Assembly: GCA_019915015.1 (NCBI GenBank)
Contig: JAHBBC010000017.1
Location: 620,001 to 684,000, forward strand
Source: Auriscalpium vulgare
Taxonomy: Eukaryota; Basidiomycota; Agaricomycetes; Russulales; Auriscalpiaceae
DNA: 64,000 nt
Reading direction: 5' to 3'
The position numbers were made by a program, and so were the translations under genes. The notes below the pieces were generated by a model, which saw nothing but the letters and a program-made list of their open reading frames with translations, was not told where the DNA came from and made no database searches. Within the stretch, counting starts at the first letter, position 1. Every line of letters begins with the position of its first letter. Positions 32,595 through 44,288 of the stretch are shown here, one piece after another.

Positions 32595-33572
32595 CCGTAT
32601 ACAACAATTTCTCGAAAATTGTCCAAGTCGTGCATGCTATCACCTGATCTGCCAGTTGCTGCACCAGCAGGTCTAGCACAGCTACAAAGTATTCTATGTT
32701 GGATTGATATTGATGGAGCACTCTTTGTTGGCAGATAGCTGCTGCAAAGAACGGAAGCCGGGTTCACAATGATAGCAATGGTTTAGTAAACTGAGGAGAA
32801 CATATGTACATATACTGCCCTCCTCGAGGGTAACGTAAAGTCCTTGTAGTTAAGTGGTTACGCATACACATTCCTTATCGTCTTGTATACAGAAGCTCGG
32901 GGTTTGACCCCCGATCTCACTGATATTTTGTCATAACCGCAAATTTGGATTGTAGGGACCGTGCAGCGTGCGCTCGAGAAGCTGCGGCATGGTGAGTCTG
33001 TACCTCAATTTGTGCAGAGTCTCGCTCATTTTCCCGTAGTATTAGAACTGCACGTCCAAGAAGACAAACTTCATTCTCGAATCTCGCCTCCATCCTCACA
33101 TTCGCCCTTGCGTGACCTACTCAATGTCTCGGCATTCTCTGCCACAATGCCACGAAGCGGCCCACAAGTCACCGTCGTCTCTGGAAGTACGCCCTCACCG
33201 TGTACTTGTGGCCGATGCTGACGTCAGAGTCGGGCGATGCGCTCGACGAGCGCTGTGCTATCTGCCGCGACCGCTGCTACTCGACGCTGATCGCACGAAC
33301 AACGGCCGAGACCATCAGTGCGCCGCGAAGGCTTCAAGACAAGACAAGTTGCTTACGCCGCAACATCAACGCCAGCCCTGTCATGTACCTCTGCTACGTC
33401 GTCACGAAGCCACAAGATGAGCAATGTGCGTACCTTCCGTGTTCGTTTCGCGTTGAAAGCGCTCACCGTGTTGCGTTTCTGGGGTTGCTGTGCAGAACAA
33501 TCTCATGGTTACAGAGGCCTCAAACACGGAGGCGGACGTCGCGATGCGCGAGGCATCGGATGTGCTAGGCTC
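32595..33572. other. Insertion flank, no gene recognised
   Basis: Before the insertion this DNA was contiguous with sequence ending at 19037. The first 230 bp are AT-rich. A tRNA-like sequence lies at 32840-32922. Short frames around 33.1-33.5 kb (one with CAICRDRC) overlap each other and are not convincing genes. Confidence 0.4.
32840..32922 (+). repeat. tRNA-like sequence (SINE-like)
   Basis: A-box-like TAGTTAAGTGG (32847-32857) and B-box-like GGTTTGACCCC (32901-32911), followed by TATTTTG. The spacing is about ten bases longer than in a standard tRNA. It is probably a tRNA-derived repeat rather than a working tRNA. Confidence 0.45.
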
Positions 33573-33762
33573 AGGCAAATGCATCTGGCGCAGGCAAATG
33601 CATCTGGCGCGGGCAAATGCATCTGGCGCGGGCAAATGCATCTGGCGCGGGCAAATGCATTGGGCGCGGGCAAATGCATTGGGTGCGGGCAAATGCATCT
33701 GGCGCGGGCAAATGCATTGGGCGCGGGCAAATGCATCTGGCAGCGGGCAAATGCATCTGGAT
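33573..33762. repeat. 19-bp minisatellite, about ten units
   Basis: Units of the form CATCTGGCGCGGGCAAATG or CATTGGGCGCGGGCAAATG are repeated in tandem. Because 19 is not a multiple of three, the long open frames across it cycle through all frames; they are artefacts. Confidence 0.9.
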
Positions 33763-33844
33763 GAAGGTGAGGGCTCTTGTGGGATAACAGCGTATGTGGG
33801 AAGGTCTGCTTGAGGTGGATATGGCTAATTAAAAGCCTCACATA

Positions 33845-33932
33845 ATATCTGCCCAGTGGCTAACCGGTTACTGCGTCTCGAAGTCATTTGCATGACGTGT
33901 GTCGTGGGTTCGAATCCCGCTCTTTGCACATA
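33845..33932 (+). repeat. tRNA-like sequence (SINE-like), Leu/Ser type
   Basis: A-box-like TGCCCAGTGG (33850-33859) and a perfect B-box GGTTCGAATCC (33907-33917), with an internal hairpin GTCAT-TTGC-ATGAC where a long variable arm would be. It is followed by CACATATTTTG. It sits between two arrays of the 19-bp ATGCAT repeat. Confidence 0.5.
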
Positions 33933-33954
33933 TTTTGCGATCACGTGGGTGAGA

Positions 33955-34025
33955 GCCAAATGCATTGATCACGGCCAAATGCATTGATCACGGCCAAATG
34001 CATTGATCGCGGACAAATGCATTAG
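33955..34025. repeat. 19-bp minisatellite, about four units
   Basis: Units of CCAAATGCATTGATCACGG. They share the CAAATGCAT core with the arrays at 18791 and 33573. Confidence 0.85.
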
Positions 34026-34129
34026 CCCACTGCTTCGCACAGTGTCTGTTGCTGGTAAATGGGCTTGTGTGTGTTGACACGACATAATGTATTTGGTTTG
34101 TGTCAAAACACAGGTGCAATGCATTGCGC

Positions 34130-35520
34130 CAACTGAATATCTACCCCGAGGCGCCCGCACGTGGTTCGGTCGAGACCTTTCGGCCCATCAGCAGCAGACA
34201 CGCCACAAAGTTGCTGCCGGACCAAGATCAGTGTAGTGAAACGTCCCGTGAGCGTATCTCCGAGATGACTGGCTGCCACCCGATACTTCCCTGTCCGGTT
34301 CTCCCCCTCACTTATAGCGTTCCCGATTGATCCCTTCTATTGTCCCGACCTTTCCGAGCCGAGGCGAACCGAGCCCGAAGCCATGGCTACCTTCCAAGCC
34401 ACTTCGGGAGATCGTCCGCCACTCGCTGTAACTTCGGCTCGCGGTTATACGTTTGGCGCGCCTTGTACCGCTGAGGCGCGTCTCCACAATATCGTTCGTA
34501 CTTCATCCTTCTGTATATCACATCGTAGCGACAGCGCTGATCGTTTGTTTGGTATCCATCATTCTCAATCCCCATGAGAGCTCTCTCTCGCTACATATGC
34601 TCGTTCCGACCCACCTCAACTTGCGACACATGATCTTTATCCACTTCGCTCGTGTTTCGTCTCTGTACGCACCTACCTATGTTCGTTTCCGTATGATACA
34701 GTCTCGCACTCGTTGTAGCTTAAATACGACTTGATAGCACACCAAATAACAAGTTACTTTCCCCCCTCATAGTCAGCATCTCGAAAGAGACGTTGCAAAC
34801 CGCCCGCATCGACAGCTCTTACTGTCGTTGTACTCCCTCGTTCTCCTTATCGCCCGTAACCTCACTTTCGACTACGCCGCACGCCCCAATACGCTCGCCT
34901 TCGACTTCGCTTTCGACCTTCGCCTTTCGCACCACGTACCCCAACTTCGCTTTCCGAACCTCGCCTCCCGGACTTCGCCTCCCGAACCTCGCCTATCGAA
35001 CATCGTCGACCGAACCTCGCCTCTCGAACATCGCCATCGACAGACCTTCATCCACTTTGATATCACCTTCAAGGCCTCCTCAAGTTCAGGCCCACGACAA
35101 ACGTGTTCCCCATTACACATAACTTCGTCCTCAAGCCGAAGTTGTCCGAAGTCACCCAACTACCCATCGCACCGATCAACGTATAAAGCCGAACATCGTG
35201 TTACGTTGATCTCTCTCTCCCTCCCTCCGTCGTCATTCCGCGTCCCTCCGCGTCCAACTTCGGAGCTCGCTCGTCGCGACTTCGTTTGTTCGTCACTTCG
35301 GTGACTCGTACGCTCTCCCCTTCTCGTTTCCTGGTCCGGCGCACACGCCGAACCCTCATTCCGATCCGTATCCTCGTTATGACCACGATCCATGTATCGG
35401 TGGAGTCACTTCGCGAACCTTTGGGAACGTGACGACTCGCTCGCACAACAACGCGGTACCACTGACAGCGCTCTAGGGATAAGAAACCTACCCATTTCCG
35501 CCCTACTACCGTCTGGTGCC
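34130..35520 (+). repeat. Degenerate LTR, family 2
   Basis: It begins near GCGCCCGCACGTGGTTCGG (the same words occur near 37442) and has a CCCCCCTCATAG block at about 34763. A pyrimidine-rich stretch with CTTCGCC/CGAACCTCGCC words follows at 34860-35050. It ends with GCTCTAGGGAT (about 35472), CGCCCTACTACC and TGGTGCCCATCAGCGG (about 35513). No intact gene. Confidence 0.55.
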
Positions 35521-36200
35521 CATCAGCGGAGCGAGGTGTATTAGCGGCAGCGGCCCTTGCACCTCCAAGCGGCTCGCCTCCAACAAGGACGGCACATCCA
35601 CACCTCCCGTGGACCCTGGACAGACTCAGGAGTCTGGACAGAGTGTCAAGACAATGGTGCCTGACAACAGCCCCATTGTAAACAACAGTGGTAACGCTCC
35701 CCTAGAGCAGCCGCCCGAGGGCTCCTCAAATCGGGGCGTATCCTTGCACTCATCTGTCAACATTGAGGCAGAACTGAACCGCGAGGAGCAGAGCAACGGG
35801 CAGTTGCCCACTCCTCCGCATCCGCCCTGCTAGCAATGCACGGCGCCTGCGCAAGTACTTGTCCAGCTTGCGCTCTTCACTGAGAGCACGCCGGTGGGCC
35901 CGTCACATGGCACAATCACGTTGCTGCGTCTGCGGGTGCTGGCCAACCTCAAGAGTTACACCCATTGGCTGGCACAAGACAGCGCGCCGTTGCCCCCTGC
36001 GCACCCTCGCCCCTGCACCTTCTACATTTGTGCACACTGCTTTGCTGAGGCAACCCATCACCCTGTGCGCATATCCCGTGCGTACACCATCCACTTGAAT
36101 AGTGCCTGCCTGCCGTCCGCGCCATCCTGGCCCGTTCAGTGGTGAACATGTTGGTGTTGAATGCAGCCCTGCCGAGTCCCGACAGTTGACAGTGCAAGTG
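35521..36200 (+). pseudogene. Possible gag remnant of family 2 element
   Basis: An open frame of 105 codons (from about 35516) starts right after the primer-binding-like site and is rich in Ser, Asn, Gln and Pro, as gag N-termini often are. It stops at 35833, and shorter frames follow. No zinc knuckle or protease motif is seen, so the assignment rests on position only. Confidence 0.3.
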
Positions 36201-37205
36201 CACACACTATTACATCAGTAGTAGTAAGTTAGTTTATTGACAAGATAATAACTTGACGTATTAGCTGCTGGCTGAAAGCTTTGGTGGCAAGTGACAACAC
36301 TCTGTCACGTGTCAGTGCTTCAGAGTGCTCCAGCAAAGTCAGAACATGTCAGAACATGTCAGAGAAATTGGAAAGTACTGCGGCGCATGCCCCGACCGGT
36401 TGAAAGAAAGAGCGAAGAACTCAAGCCTCATAGCGGACTATCTCGCTCTCACCACTGTCGGACCCATGCCATCAAAGCAATCATCACATCTAGGGTTACA
36501 CCACCAACTATGAATAGCAGATGCGATGATACGCCTGCTACGCGTGTGGCTACCGTTTGCGCATTTTCGATGCACTGTGGCACTTGCACAGTAGCTCCGA
36601 CAGTCGCCACGCATCCCCGACTCTATTGTTCTCGCCGAAACACTCACACGACAGCCAGCTCTGTAGCTGTCCGCGCAATTGTTTGCTGCAGTTTGCCAGC
36701 GCTCGCCTCCGCTTGCCCATCATCCTACGACAGTCACCAAAGTCACGCCACGTCCCCTGCACCCTAGTCACTTGTCGGCAGTCAGACAATGTTTCCCCAA
36801 GGTTGCACTGACTTGCTATACATTCAGGCGTGCATACACAGCTCGTGCACACTCGCACTCGTCATTGCAGCTTCGCCCAAGCATTGCTACATGTTTCAAT
36901 GCACTGTTCGCCTGAGCCAGCCACATCATTTTCAAGGTCGCCCGACTCACCCGAGCATCTAGAGCAGTCCATCAAGTGCATAGTCCGTCGGATCTTGGCC
37001 ATGTCTCACATCAATTAGCCCACATTGCCAAAGCCCGAGCCCTGAGATAGCAACCCCGTCCACGTCGTTGCAGCTGTTCTCCAACGCTCGCCTGTACTCA
37101 GCAGACACAGCTGCATATGCCTGACCTCCCAGCAACCCAGAGATGCAGCACAGACTTGCAGACCATCGAGCTATTGCCCACTGGCGACATCGGAGACGAT
37201 CCCCG
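36201..37205. other. No gene recognised
   Basis: Low-complexity, Cys/His/Ser-codon-rich short frames with no motif. It is probably the decayed interior of a retroelement between two family 2 LTR remnants. Confidence 0.35.
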
Positions 37206-38590
37206 AGCCCGAGACATTAGCGGTGATACGCCTGGTTCTGCGGTGTGCGGAGATCTCACTTCAATTTTCGAACTTTCGTCAAGTCGAGAGTTTCGCTTCA
37301 GAGTCACCTGACTTCGGAATTTGGCCAGCAGTTTCCGAGGTTTCAACCCAGTCACTTCGGAACTTTCCGAAGTCGCGTGACTTCGGATTCCGAACTCGCA
37401 CCGGTCTCGGCCCGCTAGCACAGCCTCCACGGATCTTTCCGAAGCGCCCGCACGTGATTCGGTCCAGACTTCACAAGCCCATCATCATCAGACACGCCCC
37501 AAACGTGATCCAGAGTTGAAACACTCACAGATTGTTGGGCTATGTCGCATCTAGGCCATATCCACTCCAGAACATTGCCCCCTCGTTCCCAGTATTGTCC
37601 CCTCCATTCCGACCCTGCCTCGAGCCCTCCAGATGTGGTTCGCTGCGTTTCTAGCTGCGTCGAACCGCTATGCAACACAATACTTCGGAACTTCGGACGA
37701 TAGCCGCAGCGACTTCGGAACGCGTTCCGAAGTTAGGCGCACATTCCCACTGTGGAGTCCCTTATGTTTCATTGTCTTAGGTTTCATGACTACTCTTCTC
37801 AGGCTTCCTAGCAATGGCGTACGACTTACCGTTTGCTTGCGACTTACTCATTTCTTGTGATCTTGACCCACTTGCTTCGTGTTTCGTTCTACTTATGCTC
37901 TTGTTTGTTCGCACGGTTGTATATTACTTCGGACTCACTCGTAGTATATATAGGACTTGTCAGTACAATATTCTGCATCATATCATATGCCCCCTTCTTC
38001 CCCCTCATAGTGAGACTCACACTAGAGACTCTCCTCGACCTCTCGCATTGTCAAAGCGTTTCTGACTTTGCACCTTTCGACTTCGACTTCGACTTCGACT
38101 TCGCCTTCGCCGCACGCCGCACGTATAGTATTTGACTTCGACTTCGGATCTCGACTCCGACTTCGACTTCGCCTTTGACGCACGTATCGTATTCGCCTTT
38201 CGTACCCTCCTTTGTCATTCAACTTCGACTTCGACTCCATCCTCGACCCAATCACTTCGGCACTTCGGCTCCATCACTTCGGCACTTCGACTCCATCACT
38301 TCGGCACTTCGGAACCACGGCATTCAACTTCGACTTTGCCTATGTTGCACGACCACTCGACACCCCGCAGATCGTAACATCCCCACACTTCCTCGTCCTT
38401 CCTAGTTTGGATCACTCCCGAACTCACTGCTATCACGCTACGACCACCCCATTCCCACTTCGGAGACGCTCCCGGAGACTTTGGGACCACTGACGACTCG
38501 CCCCTCACACAACGGTACCGTGCACTGTGCTCTAGGGATAGGTATACAAGACATTACCGCCCTACTACCAGCTGGTACCCATCAGCGGAC
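37206..38590 (+). repeat. Degenerate LTR, family 2
   Basis: It starts with GTGATACGCCTGGTTCTGCGG (cut to its core words) near 37217, a block repeated at 39236. Palindromic CCGAAGTCGCGTGACTTCGG lies at about 37368. A CCCCCTCATAG block (about 38000) follows a TATATATAGG box (37948). It ends with GCTCTAGGGAT (about 38530), CGCCCTACTACC and TGGTACCCATCAGCGG. Confidence 0.55.
38077..38240. repeat. TTCGAC-type microsatellite
   Basis: Runs of TTCGAC, TTCGCC and related hexamers inside the family 2 LTR. They give spurious Phe-Asp repeats in one frame. Confidence 0.8.
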
Positions 38591-39220
38591 CGGATCATCG
38601 ACCACTTCTGATGCATCGCTGTTGCATCCCGAGCATCCCAGAGGTTTCGGCAAAGATAGCATCATAGTTGCGCCTAGACCATTGCAATACTGTCCCCTAA
38701 TTCGCTATTATTCCCTGAGGCGTTGCACAGCCTCACCAACTTCATCACGTACCTTGCTGACTCGCTGTAGTTTCACCAACGTGTTTTCCCATGTATAAGT
38801 GTAGTTAGCTAGGTCCTGATGCAATAGGAACTTCTCCCCCCAGAGACAGCACCTCAAACCTCAAGAACTATCGTCTTTCATCTTCGCAGCACATCGTTTA
38901 GCCCTTTTATCAACATCAACATCACATTCACCTTTGCAGCGCATTGTTTACGCACTTGCATATTGAGTACCTTCGCCCTATTGTCGCCCATTGTCGCCCA
39001 GCATCGCCTATCGTCCCTGACCTTCGCCCTACCTCCCCAGACCTTCGCCGACACTCCCCCTCATCCCCCGTCGCTTGCTACACTTCCCCAGTGACAGCTG
39101 GGACTCTCCGAGCCTTCTGGTAGACCTGGGACACGCCCCCCAACTAAAACAGTACTACTCAACGAGCAGGGTTTGGTTTTGTCATCTGACCGCCTGTCCA
39201 ACGAGTTTGGTCATCAGCGA
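38591..39220. other. No gene recognised
   Basis: Short frames only. Repeated words (TCGCCCATTGTCGCCCA, CCTTCGCC) and a CTTCTCCCCCCAG block suggest degenerate LTR or retroelement interior. Confidence 0.35.
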
Positions 39221-39345
39221 ATAGCAGACGCACTGATACGCCTGGTTGTGCGGTGTGTGGAGATCTCACTTCATTTTTTGAACTTTCGTGAAGTCGAGAG
39301 TTTCGCTTCGGAGTCACCTGACTTCGGAATTTGCCCTGTTACAGT
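39221..39345 (+). repeat. Fragment of family 2 LTR 5' part
   Basis: About 100 bp nearly identical to 37217-37325, including the words GGAGATCTCACTTCA and GTCGAGAGTTTCGCTTC. It breaks off at about 39333. Confidence 0.7.
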
Positions 39346-39473
39346 CAAAGGCTTTGGTTTGAGTAGGGGTCGATGCATGTGGCGCACGCTCCGGCCGGCC
39401 CGTTGCTTTATACTTAGTTCCCTTTCTTACTCCCCGTGTATACCCCGGGCCTGCAGGCGGTGGCAGGACGTCC

Positions 39474-40025
39474 TTGTCTCTTACGCCCCCGCTCGCAGGT
39501 AGGTTCACTATATTCTACCTAGTCCTCGTCTCTTACGCCCCGCTCGCAGTGCAATTTTTGTGCCCTCAGTGCATGAGCCCTAAGCGCATACGAGGCCCCG
39601 ACGGACGTTTTCTACCTAAGAATATACCTGAGCCACTCAACCTACCACTTGTCATGGCCCTCTCGAACGACACCTCTGGCTCCGGCTCGTCCTCCGGCGC
39701 GCAACAACCCGTCACACCCCCAGTTAATACCCCAGCGCTGCAGACGCCTGTGGTCCCGCCACCCGCAATCCCGCCACCCGCTAATGTCACCCAGATGCCC
39801 GCGTCTGTCGTGCCGTCGCCCGACACTGCGGCAGAGCTCACCACTCAGCTCCAGCGCATTTTCGCACCCGTGCTCCAACAGCACTGTGCCGACATCGAGG
39901 AGTCGGTCCAGCGTGTCCTCTACACGCAGCAAGCCGAGCTTCAAAGCATCCGCGCCACTCTCGCAGTGGCGCCGGCCCCCGCGGTGACAAGCCCCGTCCC
40001 GCGCTGGGAGGGGATCTCGACTGTC
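39474..40025 (+). pseudogene. Gag N-terminal fragment of a third retroelement
   Basis: An open frame includes an ATG at about 39571 (MSPKRIRGPDGRFLPKN). A Pro/Thr-rich stretch and a helical segment (LTTQLQRIFAPVLQQHCADI) follow, as in gag proteins. Upstream, two imperfect copies of GTCTCTTACGCCCCGCTCGCAG lie about 51 bp apart. Homology-like character ends where family 2 LTR words begin, near 40030. Confidence 0.4.
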
Positions 40026-40457
40026 TTTTCGCATTTTCGACCAAGTCCTTGGTCACGTGACCTCGGCCTTCCTGCGCCACGATCGGAACGCCCCGCCGAC
40101 TCCCACACTGCTTGCACCACGCGCCCGAACACACGCCCAGTCGCCACACGCTCGCCAGCACAGCATTTCCCACGCCCGTCACGACGCATCAGATTTCCAT
40201 CAGACTCGCACAGCCTGGTCGCACGACAGCCACGCTTGGCGCTACGCAGCTCCGGAGCTCTCACGCCATCCAAGTACCGCCTCAGTCGCCCATTGTCCGC
40301 TCGCGCATTGTCCGCCCCACGATTCCGACTACCCCGACGTCCTCCGACTCAGCGCTACCGACTCGCCCGCTTCCCTCCGACGCACCCTAGCGTCTATCGA
40401 CACGCCCTGTCCTCTCGTAGTCACGAGCGCCTTGCGATCGACGCGTGACCCAGACGC
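40026..40457 (+). repeat. Left half of an LTR split by copy R
   Basis: It contains the AAGTCCTTGGTCACGTGACC block typical of family 2 LTRs and ends at the insertion point CAGACGC. The other half continues at 54006 after the 4-bp duplication ACGC. Confidence 0.5.
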
Positions 40458-41113
40458 TGATACGCTATCACCCGGGACGGACCCTAGCGGGGCGTGCGGC
40501 GAGTGCCTCACAGGACAACAACCACCAACACTGCCTCCTATACGTCGCGATCCAGTCCGGGTGACTAGTCTTGCTGAGGGGGAAGGTGTTCGTGTCGCTG
40601 TTGCGCTTCGTGCCCTCCCCGCGGTCGTGCGGGGCCACCTCCTACCGCCTAAACACCAAACTAAACACTCACCTGCCTGGGGATGCCCTCTACGGGATCC
40701 TCCTCCGAGTGCTTCGCACCCGTGTGCGAAGCGTCCGCCTATGGGCCGTCGCACCCCCTCTTGCCTGTCCGCCTGCCTACCTGTTCCCACATCGGTGGGG
40801 TCCTTCCTTCCTAAGTCTGGTAGCGCCTCAGGCTACAGTTTCTGTGAGGTAAAGGGTGTGGGTGGCTTGCGCCGCCCACAGGTTGATTGGGTTGCTACGT
40901 CTCGCGCAGCTCCCTAAGTAGTGGCTCTACCTACGTCGCTAAGCCCTCCCGATCTAGCCCGTTCCGGTGATCCGTTCCGTCGCCAGTCCCGGTTGCTCCT
41001 GGGTCGCCGGACCACATTCCCATCACCCCCGCTCCCGCGACCCTGCGCCTCGCATGCTGCTTCCCCGTCTCGCGATGTCTCGCTACACGCTTGCCCGCGG
41101 CCTGAACCTATCA
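40458..41113 (-). repeat. 3' LTR of copy R
   Basis: 656 bp. On the plus strand it begins TGATACG and ends CTATCA, followed at once by the complement of the polypurine tract (41114-41124). Confidence 0.95.
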
Positions 41114-41241
41114 TTTCTCCCCCCAACTGAAACTGCAACTGTCCCCAGTTGCCAGGAACCGTGCGGAAGCGGCGTATAAGGGCTCGCGACCTTTCACGAT
41201 AATGTCGCTTGTAGCATCCCTTTGCCGATTTCTGTCCCGCG

Positions 41242-42490
41242 ATGTCCCTCCCCGCAGCGTCTGCCACCGCCGACAACCTCGACCTCCTCCGCCTGTTGAC
41301 GCAGGCCCCCTTCGCTGGTTTTGACCTTGGGGATGCCGAACGGGAGGTTGCGCTACGTCTAGAGTGGGCCGACAAAGTCAACCAGCTTGTGGTGCGTGCT
41401 GGTCCCCGACCGCGTCTTTTCCCGGCTTGGCTGATGATGAACTCAATTCCAGACCCTTTCTTCAATCCGCGCGTCCCGCAGCCTGCGCGATCTTGCCTTC
41501 CACTTCACCTCGCCGATCCTCGAGTTCATGGTGAAGCTCGTTCCAGCGTCCGCCCCTCTCGCCCAGCGCTTCGAGGGCACCCTCATGCGTACCCTCCCCG
41601 ACTCAGCGCGCGCCAGCCCGCGGTGGTCCCAGATGTTCTCCCCTTTCCCCGCCGACGCTACCGACGCGGAACTCCACGTCTTGATCACCATCGTGGAGGC
41701 TGGGCTCTGGACCGTGTACTACTTCGGAGACGGTTCTGTCGAATCCTACCTCCATGAAATCACGGAGTTGCATGGCGCCTTCCCCACCCTGCGTCCTCAG
41801 GGGATGCAGAGCTGGCTCCTACGTGATTTCGACGCCCGGGCCGTCCATGGGATGTTTGTTATTACCCGCGAAGACGCCGTGTGCCGCGCCCTGGCCTACC
41901 ACGTCCGTGGTGCCTCCAGCTCCCCCCACTCTCGTGCCTACGCGGGCCGCCTCACCACGGGCGTGGTGTACTACCTGTGGGGGGGCCTCGCGGAGGACTC
42001 GGTGGATATGTTACGGGACTTTACCACCATTTCTGAGGCCTTCGACACGTTTCGCGATATTTGGGCGGACTGGCCACTGGTGTTGGATCGCCTCGACATG
42101 CGCTGGGCCGCGATGGCAACCTGTATGGGCGGGATGCTGGACGCATGGGGATTAGGGTCCCGCCTCCTGGCCAACCTCCAGCCCGCAGACTTCCTGGTCC
42201 AGGATATCAGCGTGGCCTCGATTCGCGCCATCGAGCAGATCAGTTCTGCGCGCCTCTCGCACATCTCCTCCTCCCAAGCCATAGCTGAGATACCCCTAGG
42301 CTTCGATGCCATAGTCCATCCCTCGGACCAGCCGGGCCCTCTTCCCCTCCCCGCGCACCCCACGGTACCAGCGCCGACGGCCCCCTCCGCGTCTCCTACC
42401 TACGCCGGGGAGATACCGCCGCCCATCGCCAGCTCGGAAGAAGTCGAGGAGGGAGAGGTGATCGAGCTTCTGATGGAGCGCAAGGAATAG
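41242..42490 (+). CDS. ORF-A: antisense accessory protein, copy R
   Basis: Exons 41242-41391 and 41453-42490 with a 61-nt GTGCGT...CCAG intron give 395 residues. Only a few substitutions separate it from copy L (for example WGGLAED for LGGLAED), and the same acidic C-terminus is kept. Intron and frame are conserved between copies, which supports expression of the antisense strand. No family recognised. The upstream TATA-like box reads GCGTATAAGG. Confidence 0.8.
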
Positions 42491-42773
42491 GTATATTCCC
42501 GGGCCAATGTCTGTAGAATGTTCCATAGCTATTGAAATGGAACCAGGAGCCATGTGCGGCTTCCCCCTGTCCCTGTGCCACGTTTCGCGATGCCTTGCGA
42601 TAAGCTCCTGGGCCCATGCCGGAGGCTCCGTCTGGGTCGCGATCTGTCGCGATAACCCATGTTGGCCGGAACTCCGGCGAGACCCTCGTGTTTTGGTCTT
42701 CGCGCTGTATCGCGACGCCGCGATGGTGTGCCTCTTCCCCTACTCGCGCCGCCTATATGAGGGGGCTGCGACG

Positions 42774-44009
42774 ATGGCCTTTTCCAAAAACCCTCAACGC
42801 CCCAGTCCGTCCGACTACCTCCTCCACATGCAGGCCGTCCTACTCCGCGCGTTTTCGCGTTTCCGGCTGTACCAGCTGTTGATACATCCGGTTGAGGTGC
42901 CCTTGCCTGGTGCCGACGCTTCCTCATTTCCCGCGGCCGCCGTTGCCTGGCTTCAGGAGATCTCCGACCTATTGGTGCGTCGTCCCGCGGCCCTCTTTTC
43001 CCTCATCCCGGCCTCGTACTGACGTTGTCTTCGCTTCTTCCCCCCTTTTCAGCAGGACCATCGCGAGACGTCGCATTTTACCCTACCGGCCCTCGCGTCC
43101 ATGACCGTCGTCTCGACGCTCTCCTACCTAGCGGAGCGCTTTCCCGAAACGTACGAACAAACCGCCCCCATTCGCGCGAATATCGTAGGAAATATTCCGT
43201 TCGGAGGGGACAACGCCCCGGGGCAGCCACCCAGCGTCGCTCTGCTTCCTCACGTGGTCCATGTGGACTCCTTGGCCCACCTGGTGGAGCGCTCCGTTTG
43301 GTTGCTGTACCGTCACCAACTTCACGGCCGGGCAACTTTCGAGGTCAACTTGGCAGCGCTGTTCGGCCCCGAGTTTGCCCCCCGTCCCGACGGCCTTGCC
43401 ACCCGTGTTGCCGAGTTATTCCTTCGCAACCTCGATCGTTTGAGTGACGACCTCGACCACGCCGACGGGCTGGTCGGGGCCCTCATGCTCCCCTTGAACC
43501 GCGCCGTGATCGGAATGACCCACCCCCGCGACATTGGCGTCCTCGACTTCCTTGCGGCCGCAAGTCCCTCGTTGCAGGCTGCCCATCGTGCGAATGTCCG
43601 TGAGGCCGCCGACTATCTCGTTCCCGGCCTCAAGTTGGTCGCGGAGCTTCGCGACTTCGTTTGGGCGGACCAATTGAACGCCAGCCACCTGCGCCACGCC
43701 GTCACTCGCCTCGAAGGCACCGCGGGAAAGCTGCTGTACGATGCCTGCGAAGTTGCCGCGGTCCTCGACCACCTCGCCGGTGCCGGTCCTATGCGCCGTA
43801 TGCTTACCGCCCTTCCCTTCCCGCCGCTTACTCACCGAGTCATCCGCCGCGGCTCTATCGCGTTCTCGTGGGGGGTCCCCAACCTTGTTGAGGTCGTGGG
43901 CCCGAGGCCTCCTGATGCCCTGAGTCGACGGGCTGGTCGTAGGAATGGGGGTAACCGCGCCCGGACTCCCGCGCCCAATGGCGCGTCTGGGTCCGGTGCG
44001 CCCGCGTAG
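42774..44009 (+). CDS. ORF-B: antisense accessory protein, copy R
   Basis: Exons 42774-42974 and 43053-44009 (intron 78 nt, GTGCGT...CAG) give an intact 385-residue protein. It starts MAFSKNPQRPSPSDYLLHMQ and ends with the basic Gly/Arg-rich tail. The frame is also open upstream to 42507, but the TATATGAGG box about 20 bp before 42774 and the lack of conservation in copy L favour the shorter start. Predicted mostly helical. I recognise no domain. Two TCGCGA-type dyads lie upstream between 42640 and 42720. Confidence 0.75.
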
Positions 44010-44288
44010 CGAGCGATTCCTGTAATTTGCCCAAGGCGCCCTTAGGGCCCAGTAATGCCATTCCGTTCCCTATCCCTTCTTCTTGACTCGCGCGCGAACG
44101 CTCGCTAAGCCGTGTGAAGGTAAGCGCCGCACCTGTCGCGGCCCGGCGGGCCCGCTCTGCTTCCACGTCGGAAGCAAAAACCCACACGCTGGCGCGGCGC
44201 CCCGTCTTAACGCGACGCGTTGCGCCTCGACCTCTCCGTCTCTCTCTTTCCTCCCCTCACCTCTCCCTATCTCCCCCCTTCCCTGGCC

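Noticed and set aside
33200..33568. RING-like protein from CAICRDRC
   Set aside because: Only one cysteine cluster is present in a short frame that overlaps others; no further zinc ligands in the expected spacing.
33402..33841. Open frames encoding repeated His-Leu-Pro-Ala-Pro-type peptides
   Set aside because: They are translations of the 19-bp minisatellite in cycling frames and not protein repeats under selection.
33573..34025. CRISPR-like array
   Set aside because: The units are directly adjacent with no unique spacers, and the context is a fungal nuclear genome.
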